Origin: Xestospongia muta
Lineage: Eukaryota > Porifera > Demospongiae > Haplosclerida > Petrosiidae
DNA length: 64,000 nt
Reading direction: 5' to 3'
Assembly (NCBI GenBank): GCA_963693285.1
Contig: OY848928.1
Coordinates: 3,782,501-3,846,500 of the forward strand
The notes beneath the pieces are model-generated. The model did not search any database and was not told the origin of the DNA. It saw only the letters and a list, made by a program, of their open reading frames with translations. Shown here piece by piece: positions 50,916 to 60,900 of the stretch. The position numbers and the translations under genes were made by a program. Numbering within the stretch: position 1 is the first letter of the stretch; every line of letters starts with the position of its first letter.

Positions 50916-51539
50916 TCAACAAGTAATGTTTTTTATCACTGTTTGTGTAGCATTAGGAAAATATGACATTCTTTCATCTAGCCATGTTGTAGTGTTGATG
51001 TTATTGTGTGACTCTAGAGGTTGGATTGTTTTGTATAGATTCTTCAAGGCCAACTGGATTTTTCTCAATATCATGACTTCCATTAAGTAACTGTAAAATT
51101 CATCTTCACATGACAAAAAGGAAAAAGAAGTGACATTTCTAACCTATACAACAAATAAGGCATAATATGATAATAGAGTATAATAGACTTACCCAATGAC
51201 AAGCTTCTGTCAATGTAGCATTGACCTCATGAAGTGTAGTGTTTACTCCATAGCTAGTGTTAGCAGAGTCTTCTTGTGTAAGTATTTCACGTTGTACTTG
51301 TTTATAATATTTCATCAATTGAAGAGTCTTGTTGACAAAGCTAACTTTTACATCTCCTGTCAATTTTTGCTATATGGAATATATATCAATAATCAAAAAC
51401 AATAATACATAATTACCGTAACACAACGAGCAGCTAATACTCCTGTAATTATATCTTTATGTCCTAGTAACGCACTAGTCCTCCAGATTATGAAACCAGT
51501 CAGTAATAAAAAGTGAAGGCACATAGCTTCCTTAGCCAT
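50916..51539 (-). CDS. Small secreted, heavily glycosylated protein, divergent pair member A
   Basis: Three exons, 51539-51417, 51369-51193 and 51143-50916, all joined in phase 0, give 175 residues. The N-terminus is a signal peptide (MAKEAMCLHFLLLTGFIIW, cleavage likely near residue 23-25). The rest looks mostly helical, with four Cys (RCVT, EACHW, LSCED, NITC-end) and about eight N-x-S/T sites (NKT, NTS, NTT, NAT, NVT and others). Introns are 47 and 49 bp. Exon 2 ends ACHW with the donor right after the Trp codon. A TATAAAA box lies about 80 bp upstream of the ATG. I recognise no family. Size, signal peptide, helices, paired Cys and phase-0 introns would be compatible with a helical cytokine-like ligand, but no sequence match supports that. 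Confidence 0.72.
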
Positions 51540-51617
51540 GATATATAATAAAGCTCCTTAAAAAATTGAATTGGAAGTTTAAATTAAATTGATGTTGATA
51601 GTAGGACTGCTTCTGAC

Positions 51618-51624
51618 TTTTATA
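51618..51624 (-). promoter_or_regulatory. TATA box of the minus-strand secreted gene
   Basis: CTATAAAAG on the minus strand, 79-85 bp upstream of the start codon at 51539. The spacing matches that of the plus-strand partner. Confidence 0.65.
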
Positions 51625-51842
51625 GAGACTGAAGTAGAATATTTCATCATAGCTGAAATCATCCATTAAATAGAGTTACAATTGCAGAATTCAGGAAATT
51701 AAACTATACATGAAGCAACACACTTTGTTTCTATGGATGCAGAACACAGCAACAAACAATGAATGAAATCTTATTTTTGAAGCAAAACAATTATATTGCA
51801 TAACTTAACCATCAACTTTTGAAATCACATTCTCATTCTTCA

Positions 51843-51907
51843 TATAAATATATATATATATATATTTATATATGTTATTTCTTAGAATTGTTTCTAACTT
51901 AACTTGC

Positions 51908-51948
<41 letters not shown>
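51843..51948. repeat. (TA)n tracts in the divergent spacer
   Basis: Two TA runs, about 51843-51873 and 51912-51948, lie between the two TATA boxes of the divergent pair, separated by about 38 bp. Confidence 0.95.
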
Positions 51949-51951
<3 letters not shown>

Positions 51952-51982
51952 AGTTCCCAAAGGATAGTTCCATATTCTGTCT

Positions 51983-51989
51983 TATAAAA
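51983..51989 (+). promoter_or_regulatory. TATA box of the plus-strand secreted gene
   Basis: TATAAAA 72-78 bp upstream of the ATG at 52061. A transcription start about 30 bp downstream would fall near 52013, so the in-frame ATG at 52013 would sit at the cap. This favours 52061 as the start. Confidence 0.65.
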
Positions 51990-52060
51990 AGCAATAACAA
52001 AACAGCTAGGACATGAGCACAGCTAAGTCAAAGAAACAACAGTCAGTCATAAAATATAAT

Positions 52061-52546
52061 ATGCCTCTTCAAAGCAGATTCTTATTGTTTGTCCTTTTTG
52101 CTACTCTCATAGCCTGTACAAGAGCTAAACCACAAACAAACTCATTCCTGGTAAGGGGAAAAATTTAAATCTAACTGTTTCATTCTCTCATAGGAAAGTA
52201 AACTGGACAAATTGTTGTCATCTCTTTCGGACAAGAATGATTCTGACAACTTCTGTAATGCTAATGTTAAACATGATGTTTATATACAAATAGGACAATA
52301 TAATACTGTTGAACACAAGGCTGTAAAAGGTGTAGTAAATCTTGCACTTAAGGAAATGTGCCAATGGGCATATGAAGATAAATCTATGGATTTGTGCAAT
52401 TGGGTAGGTGAAAGGAGTATGTATGTGACTAGATAGTTTATTTTTACTTTGTTTAGCTATATGAAGTCTTTACAATCAATTGCAATATGGTGCTGAAGTC
52501 ATTATGGACAAAATATGCACGTCAATTAATGCACTGTCATGATTAA
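52061..52546 (+). CDS. Small secreted protein, divergent pair member B
   Basis: Three exons, 52061-52150, 52194-52403 and 52457-52546, all joined in phase 0, give 129 residues. The chosen start gives a clean signal peptide (MPLQSRFLLFVLFATLIACT, then RAKPQ). An in-frame upstream ATG at 52013 would add a charged 16-residue lead. The mature part has about five Cys (NFCNA, EMCQW, DLCNW, INCNM, LMHCHD) and looks helical (LDKLLSSLSDK, KGVVNLALKEMCQW, LYEVFTINCNMVLKSLWTKY). Exon 2 ends LCNW with the donor after the Trp codon, as in the minus-strand partner. Introns are 43 and 53 bp. I recognise no family. It is probably a diverged paralogue of the gene at 50916-51539, judging by gene plan more than by residues. 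Confidence 0.72.
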
Positions 52547-53114
52547 TGTGAATATAATGGATAATTACAAAAGATAGACTCATTATTATAACTTATTATA
52601 AACATATATAATTAATTATTTAATGTTGAATTACGATAAATTTTCATGTGTATTTATCAATTTCTTTTCTGTTATCTATTTTTTTAAATAAGTAATATTT
52701 AATAAAATTAAACCACCTTTTAAAATATTACATTTGTTATAAATTACAAGAGATAAATTGTACATTTTAGTCTGAAAAGAGAGCCCAATTGGATTAAAAC
52801 TTCCTATAATGTTTTATATGATTATATTAAAAATAAAGATTCAGCCCTCTTAACTGACTCATTAATTATCTTGAATTTAAACTACTTTCCTCCACCACTC
52901 TATCACAGTAATTATACTATTAAGATCTTGAACCACTATGATCTTAATTGTAATAAAAAACATAGTGAAAAAACACAGATAAAAGCATATCATAATTAAT
53001 GTCATAATAACAAATTACCTAACTTGGTTTCAATTACATTAATTTCTATCCCTATGTATGCATGGATAAACAAATGTAAACTGGATGCCATGAATTGTAA
53101 AACATTGATTGTCG
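52547..53114. other. 3' flank of the secreted gene
   Basis: A/T-rich sequence with several aataaa/attaaa hexamers (for example near 52700 and 52833). No gene seen. Confidence 0.55.
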
Positions 53115-56030
53115 TAATATACATAGAGAATGTGCATACCACATATATATAGTAATGAAAATTATTACACAGAATTATATTTTGTTTTTCAAACCAAACA
53201 ATTCACATACATGTACAAAGACCTGTCAAATTATATTAATACAAAGCATCACACACACAAGACATATAATTTGACTGCAAATATACCATTTTGCCTCAAA
53301 ACACTAATTCACTGCAGTATGTCAGATTGTAATTCAAAAGTTAAACATAATTATTTATTATATAATGCTTGATTATAACAATGAGTAGATGCATGAGCTT
53401 GATCAACTTGTCAACCTTTGAAGCACAATCACTATAACTGTGCCTTCTATATATAACTGCCTGAGCTAGGCTATTCAACAAGTGACTGGAATTTCTTTTA
53501 GCAATCAACTAGTGAGCTCAGTCTAGTTAGCTAGATTGCATGCCAGTTTGTATAGGGACACTGACACTGCATGGTCCATTGCATGCATGATCCATTACAT
53601 CAACATGACTGTGCAGGATATATGTGTTAGAATTTACGAATAGATACTAAATTTATGATTTCACTTAGTTGTATTGGGAAGATATTCCTGTGAACAAAAT
53701 AGCCCAGCTGTCTGAAGTTTGTGGGGTGACCATAATTGTACAAAATTACAAAATGATTCTCACAACTAAATCTTTACATAGTGATGTCAGCCTATATCAA
53801 AGTGAGTAGTAACACAGGATATTGACACACCATAAATTTGTGATATTCCCATTGATCATCCATGCGAATCAATAATAATTATTTAATTGATTCTATTCTT
53901 TACAGCTTCATATTTTTAATACCATCATTAATTATTTAGGTTGTCAGTAACAAAACACACATTACATTGATTCTAGTCTTATTAATTAGCCATTAAGATT
54001 GATGTTAGTTTGATTTTCATTGGATCATAGAGAAGGTTGAAACTCTAGTCACTCCACTCAGTGAATGCTGCCATTGCTGGATGTACTTCTGTACATTGAT
54101 ACTACATCAGGTGACATACTGATGACAGAATTATGCATGAACATATACACATCACACATAGTAGTGGTAATTATTACATAGAGTTATATTTTATTTTTAA
54201 ACCAAACAATTGACATACATGTACAAAGACCTATCATATTATATTATTTAATACAAATCATCACACACACAAGACATATAATTTGACTGCAAATATACCA
54301 TTTTGCCTCAAAAAGTTAATTCACTGAGTATGTCAGATTGTAATTCACAAGTTACACTTGTCAACCTTTGAAGTACAACCACTGTAACTGAGCCTTATAT
54401 AACTGTCAGAGCTAGACTATTATACAAATGACTGGAGTTTTTTGGGGGAGTTAAACTAATGAGCTCAGCTAGACTGCATGCCAGTTTGCAATGGGACACT
54501 GCATGATCCACTATGTCATCATGTCTGTACAGCTAGACTATTATACAAAAGACTGGAATTTTTTTGGGGAGTTAAACTAATGAGCTCAGCTAGACTGCAT
54601 GCCAGTTTGTAATGGGACACTGCATGATCCACTACATCATCATGTCTGTACAGGATATACATGTATACATATAGTTTTCCCTCTATCCTAACATTTGTGG
54701 TTAACTTGGCTGTGGTGTTGGCAAGATAGCCTCGCAGGGTAACCATAACTGCATAAAATTACAAACTGATTCACACAATTAAATTCTTTACATAGTCATG
54801 TCAATTTATATCATAGTAACACAGGATATTGACGCCCCATAAATTTGTGATATTTCGATTGATCATCTATGTAATCAATAATAATTAATTATTCTATTCC
54901 TTATGCATGCAGCTGCATATTTTTAAAACCACCATTAATTATTTAGGTTGTCAGTAACAAAACACACATTACATTGATTCTAGTCTTATTAATTAGCCAT
55001 TAAGATTGATGTTAGTTTGATTTTCATTGGATCATAGAGAAGGTTGAAACTCTAGTCACTCCACTCAGTGAATGCTGCCATTGCTGCATGTACTTCTGTA
55101 CATTGATACTACATCAGATGACATACTGATGACAGAATTATGCATGAACATATACACATCACACATAGTAGTGGTAATTATTACATAGAATTATATTTTA
55201 TTTTTAAACCAAACAATTGGCATACATGTACAAAGACCTATCATATTATATTATTTAATACAAATCATCACACACACAAGACATATAATTTGACGGCAAA
55301 TATGCCATTTTGCCTCAAAAATCTAATTCACTGAAGTATGTCAGATTGTAATTCACAAGTTACACTTGTCAACCTTTGAAATACAACCACTATATCTGAG
55401 CCTTCTATAACTTCCTGTGCTAGGCCATTTAACAAGTTACTGGAATTTCTTTTGGGAATCATACCAGTGATGAGCTCAGTCTAGTTAGGTAGGCTGCATG
55501 CCAATTTGTACAGGGACACTGCAGATTCCACTACATCATCATGACTATCCAGGATATATGTGTAAATACAGAGAATTTGGCAATAGATATTAGAGTCCCT
55601 CTTCCCACTCAATATTAATGATTCACTTATTAGTTGTGTTTGTGGGGTAACTATAGTAGAATGAAATCACACTGACTCTAATAACTTAATTTGTTTGCAT
55701 AGCGATGTCAACTAATATCATAATGACACAGAATACTGATAATTCGTGACATTTCCATTGATCATCCATCCAAATCAACATTATACTACAATTATTGCCT
55801 CTATCAGTGGCAGCTGTTTGATGATTATTGACTGTCGGTAACATAATATACATTGTAATCACTCTAGACTTATTGGCCATTAAGATTGATGACGTTTGAA
55901 TTTCATTGGCATTCGATGATTGAGAAGGTTGGAATTGTAGTAAATCTCCGCTCAATGAATGCTCCCACTGCTACATGTATACGTCCAAGTGACGTACTAA
56001 CGCCAAAAATTATCCACGAATATCGCTCTG
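53115..56030. repeat. About 1-kb tandem repeat, three copies
   Basis: Units begin near 53115, 54131 and 55141 and share long blocks, for example acatgtacaaagacct, catcacacacacaagacata, ttgactgcaaatataccatt and tgcctcaaaa, then gccattaagattgatg and gttgaaactctagtcactcc. Unit 2 has an internal ~110-bp duplication (54410-54520 and 54525-54640). The third copy decays into the promoter of the CXXC gene. No coding capacity. Confidence 0.9.
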
Positions 56031-56059
56031 AATTTAGCAATGATTAAACGTATAATTGC

Positions 56060-56281
56060 GGATGTAGGAGGAGTCATATTCTAGCGCACGCTCTGCGCGA
56101 CGAAGGCGTAAGATCAGGGCGTCTGAAGATTCAAGCGAATCAAGACAAGGGTATTTGAAAAAGTCAAACTAGAGTCAGATCCTTGTTGTATATCACTAAA
56201 GTGATCACTTGGTACTACTTCCAACTTATTCTATCTGGATTTATCAACTAGGTTGGCGCCCTCGATTCAGTTCAGAGTCAA
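56060..56281 (+). promoter_or_regulatory. CpG-rich promoter and likely 5' UTR exon of the CXXC gene
   Basis: 56087-56112 (gcgcacgctctgcgcgacgaaggcg) is the densest CpG cluster in its neighbourhood. It is followed by a non-coding stretch ending tcagagtcaag at a good donor (gtgaga at 56282). The next good acceptor is ttttag at 57904-57909, 26 bp before the ATG of the CXXC gene. A leader intron of about 1.6 kb (56282-57909) is therefore proposed; nothing else is seen in it. Confidence 0.6.
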
Positions 56282-57935
56282 GGTGAGAAATCTGTAATTT
56301 GCATAATTAATTAGATGGTCAATATTAGTAAAATATTTTAACAGAAATATGCTGTGCCATTCTGTATTATTGAGATTAAATAAACAACACTTAGTGAAGA
56401 CAAGGTATTACAGATTCAACAATAAGATGAATAACAATGGCAATTTTTACAGTATAGCGAGTTGAGACTACATTTTAATGTAAAAAGCTATGTGCTAGGA
56501 GTCTGAGATTCATCACCTAGGTTTCTAAGTTTCTGAACAACATTCACACTAATCTATGTATAGTTAGTTCCGAATAAATAAGTACTTTGTTTTATATTAT
56601 ACTTATATAGATATCACGTCAATTTTTATCATGTGACATGTCATCAGCACTTAACGAATAATGATAACAAAAGGATTATTAAGATTAGTTATAACGACAA
56701 TAATAGAAAAAAGAAATATTTCATAAACCCCATTAACAATAGTATTAACACACAGTAATTTGGTGTAACAAATTGTAATCATCTATCTAATTGACTTGGA
56801 GTGTTGTAGGTAATCGACGTTTAAAGACAGCTTAAAGACTTGTTTGATTTTTTGATAATGGTAGTACTAGTCTAATGAAATTATTTAGGTGGTCTTAATA
56901 TTTATTGTAAGAAAACATTCAGAACATATGCATGCCTAGTATTGTTATGCGACCTTTTTATAAAAGTAGCATTAAGAAAGACTCTGCAGATTACTTTTAA
57001 ACTATAACTCTGTTATCCTCCTTGTTATAGAGTTAATTATGATACTATTACCATATGATAACTTAATCTTGCTGTTATGATAAAGTGATTGGGTTTTCTA
57101 AGTATTTTTGAAATCCTCCCCATATAAATCCTGTATAAAATTTCTTTCTGTTTGCAGAATCAATTTCAAACAGTTTTGTTTTAAGTTTAATTAGGAGGTC
57201 AGGTTTATATAGAGAATTAACTATTACTCACCTGTAATGATAAACCCAGCCCTAAAGTTGTGACAACACTTTTCAATTTAAAAGTAATGACTTCTAGAAG
57301 CCTTTTGCAGTTTTGCTGTTTATGTCAATATGTTCTGACAGTGATATTGTTAGTATTGTAATACTTATGCAATTATTGTTACTAGGCCCCACCCCCTAAA
57401 TTTTCCTAAACCCTAAATGCTTGAATAAACATTACACAGTTGGTAGTAAACCACTCCCATTATTGCAAAATCTATTTGACACAGATGGAATGCCATAGTT
57501 TGCATCTGCACTTTTAAGTTTTGCCTTTAATGGTGGGTGTCTTCTCTAAATGTAATAATAACACTATTGTACATTGAGCTTGATATAGTGTATATTTTGT
57601 GATTTAAGATTAGCACTAGTCTAGTTTTAGTGATTTCTGAACAACATCCTTTGTATATATTCATTAGTGAAATTTTTATTGTATTTTTGTTGCTAATACC
57701 ACTTATATTAATAGACACAGTAAAAATAGTAGGCTTAAGATACATGCATTAATAAACTTTGTTCAGACTTTATGAAATGTCAAATTTCAAGATCCACATT
57801 TTATGCTAAAACAAAGCCTTCGATATTTTTCTTACTCTGTTGACTTAAACTACATATATTATTATAGTTGGTTCTATTGTTGATTGATTTTGTTGTATCT
57901 CATTTTAGGCAAGTCCCTCAACTAGTCAAGCCACA

Positions 57936-60900
57936 ATGGCTGAAATATGTAACAACAAGAATAATTCCCAGCTCAACAATAAAACTACTACAACCACTTA
58001 CAATGTGAATTCTTCACTCATGGCTACAATTCCACCTCTCATACAAGCTACATCCCTTCCAAATCCTACCACATTAAATGAGAGGATGTCAAAAGCACCG
58101 TCTCGTAAAATCCCTCCTAAACTGATCAAAGTGGTAGACGATCCTTTAAATGAGAGTTCTGAATTATTTCCTTCAGTGGCATCTACTCTAGACATCTTTA
58201 AACCAATATTTACTGTATCTAAAGCTCTCGAAAATTCTCCTTTTCCAATTCCTAAACTTGTACAAGCCACACCCATTACTTTGCTTTGCAATAACTCAGC
58301 AGCAGTTACTGTGCCTCAGCTCATACAAGTCACACCCACTGAACCTCTTTCCTTAACACCTCCTATTTCTAAACCTGTACAAGCTACACCCACTAAACTT
58401 ACAATGGTTCCTATTCCTAAACCTGTACAGGCCACATTTATTGCATCGTCTTCGAGTAAATCGTCGATGGGTACTGTTCCTAAGCCTCTACAAACCACAC
58501 CCATCATATCATCTTCCAATAAGCCATCAACGACTACTGTTCCTAAGCCTCTACAAACCACACCCATTATATCATCTTCTAATAAGCCATCAACAACTAC
58601 TGTTCCTAAGCCTGTACAAACCACACCCATCATATCATCTTCCAAGAAATCGAATACAAATACTGTTCCTAAGCCTATACAAACCACACCCATCATATCG
58701 TCTTCCAAAAAATTGCCAACAGGTACTATTCCTAAGCCTACACAAGCCACACCCATCATATCATCTTCCAATAACTCAACAAATACTTTTTCTAAACCTG
58801 TACAATCCACACCCATCAAATCAGCCAGTAAATCATCATTGGGTACTGCTTCTAAGCCTATGCAAGCCACACCCATCATATCTTCTTCCAATAAATCATC
58901 AACAGGTCCTAAGCCTGTACAAGCAACATCCATCACATCATCTTCCAGTAACTCAATAACAAGCACTGCTCCTAAGCCTGTACAAACCACACCCATTGCA
59001 TCTACTAATAAAGAGCTGTTAAAGACCACACCTCTTGCCATCAATCCATTGTCTGATAAAGATTCCCCTCAGGATCCATTGTCCACTTCAAATACCAAGT
59101 CTCGTCGAAGAGGAAGAGGTTGTGGCAAATGTGAAGGCTGTACTCGTGATGATTGTAAAACGTGTTCATATTGTTTAGACAAACCTAAATATGGTGGACC
59201 AGGAAAAAGAAAACAGCGCTGCGCTTTAAGAATTTGCTCTCAATTTGTAAGTTGACACTTTAATTTGTTTATGTAATTAGGATGAGAAAGAAAATAGGGA
59301 TGTTTGCACAATCATTTATTTTAATGTGTGATATGGTCTTATTAAGGTGTTACGGCCTAGCACACTGCACATCCCAGACAGTTCTAAGATTGGTTTAGAC
59401 CATGTGTTAACTATATTGGTGTGTCTACTTTTCTTCATTTTATTGTATTGTTGTATGTGACTTTCCAGAGCAACCAATCAAATTAATCCCCATACAGTAT
59501 CCAATGACGCACATAGCAATCAATGAATATAATTACTTTTATTGCGAGTTCTTTGATTTGATAGCAAACTTTTGAATCTGTTACGTAAGAAACATCTTTA
59601 AGCAGATGCATAGCTCCTGCTAACTCTTCAGTCTTTAAAGTTACCAATAATCCTGTCTCTTTTAGCAACAAACAGTGCTATCAATCTAATCTTAGGATAA
59701 TTTTTACAATTATAGTCTTGTTTTGATTATATTGCTAAATTCCTTAAATTCTGCATAACTTATCAAATTCTATGTGTTGAATAATAACTTTAACTGATAA
59801 TGTACACCTTATTGACTTTTGGTAACTATATGTACAACTAAAACTATAGAACTATTGACAAATCAATACATGGAATTAAGACTGAAGTCTGTTTTTACAG
59901 ATTGATTTCAAACTCTAACTTTACTGTGCAGTTTGTTACACAGTTGATTTTAATAGCATTGGATTCCTTCTTTCTGTGTTCTTATTGACAACCCTCTATG
60001 TTGATTTATTCCCTATAAGTAATCATTTCTATCTCCAAAGTCAAAACAATACTATTAGCTTTAATAACAATTACTTAGTCTGGCTTAAAGGCATTTTATT
60101 AACTAAGGGGAAACAGAGTGTAAACACATGCCAAAGGAGGAAGACTGTAACTCATTTAGACCAAAATCTATATAGCTGTCACAACCATGTCTGACAGGTC
60201 ATTGAATCAAAGCTATTCAAAGGGTTTTCCTGATGAATTTTTAATGAGTGATCATGAATAGTTATTAACCATAATTGCTTTATAAATATAATTGAATGTA
60301 ATGATGTTGAGTATTGACCACATCAAAGTTTTTATTAATGAATGATCTAATGTTACTTTTACCAGGACCCCATAAAGAGAAAGGAGTCCATATAGTTACA
60401 TCAAGAGTAGATAAAAGTAAAGAGACTGTTGAATGTTGTCCCATAGTACTGTAGTACACAGAAATGCATCACATGCCTGTCATTGCTTTCCATATAGTGT
60501 TTCCACGATACTATACAATGCTCAACAATCTCTTCCTCCTTATCTACCCTTAGTTACATGTAGTATAACTCCTGCACTACTTTGACCATGTATGGAATGT
60601 ACTGATGACTCTAAAATTTTTGTGGTATAATTATATTATTGCACATGGTCACAAAATAAACAGTAGTAACCAGAAAACAGGAATTATATATTCTGGTCTC
60701 CACATCATAAAGCAGAGGAGTAGATGAAAGCAACCATAAGCATGCTATTTTTAAACTAATTTTAATCTCATATTTAACCATTAGACCATTTGAGATGCTG
60801 GAAAATCTTGTAGTTTGTTCAAGTGCTTCAAGTTCCTTATATTGGTAAAGGGACTTGGCAAAAGATATAGCATAAAGTACAATAGTTAAGAAAGATTATA

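Noticed and set aside
53130..55334. Similar short plus-strand frames at 53130 and 55140
   Set aside because: They share sequence only because they lie in copies of the tandem repeat; the frames differ in start and end.
55686..55955. 89-codon minus-strand frame in the third 1-kb repeat copy
   Set aside because: The frame is not kept in the other two copies and no motif is seen.
58316..59044. 242-codon open frame on the minus strand and a 172-codon frame on the plus strand (58441-58959)
   Set aside because: Both are by-products of the PKPVQTTPI coding repeat; the CXXC frame has splice support and a conserved domain.
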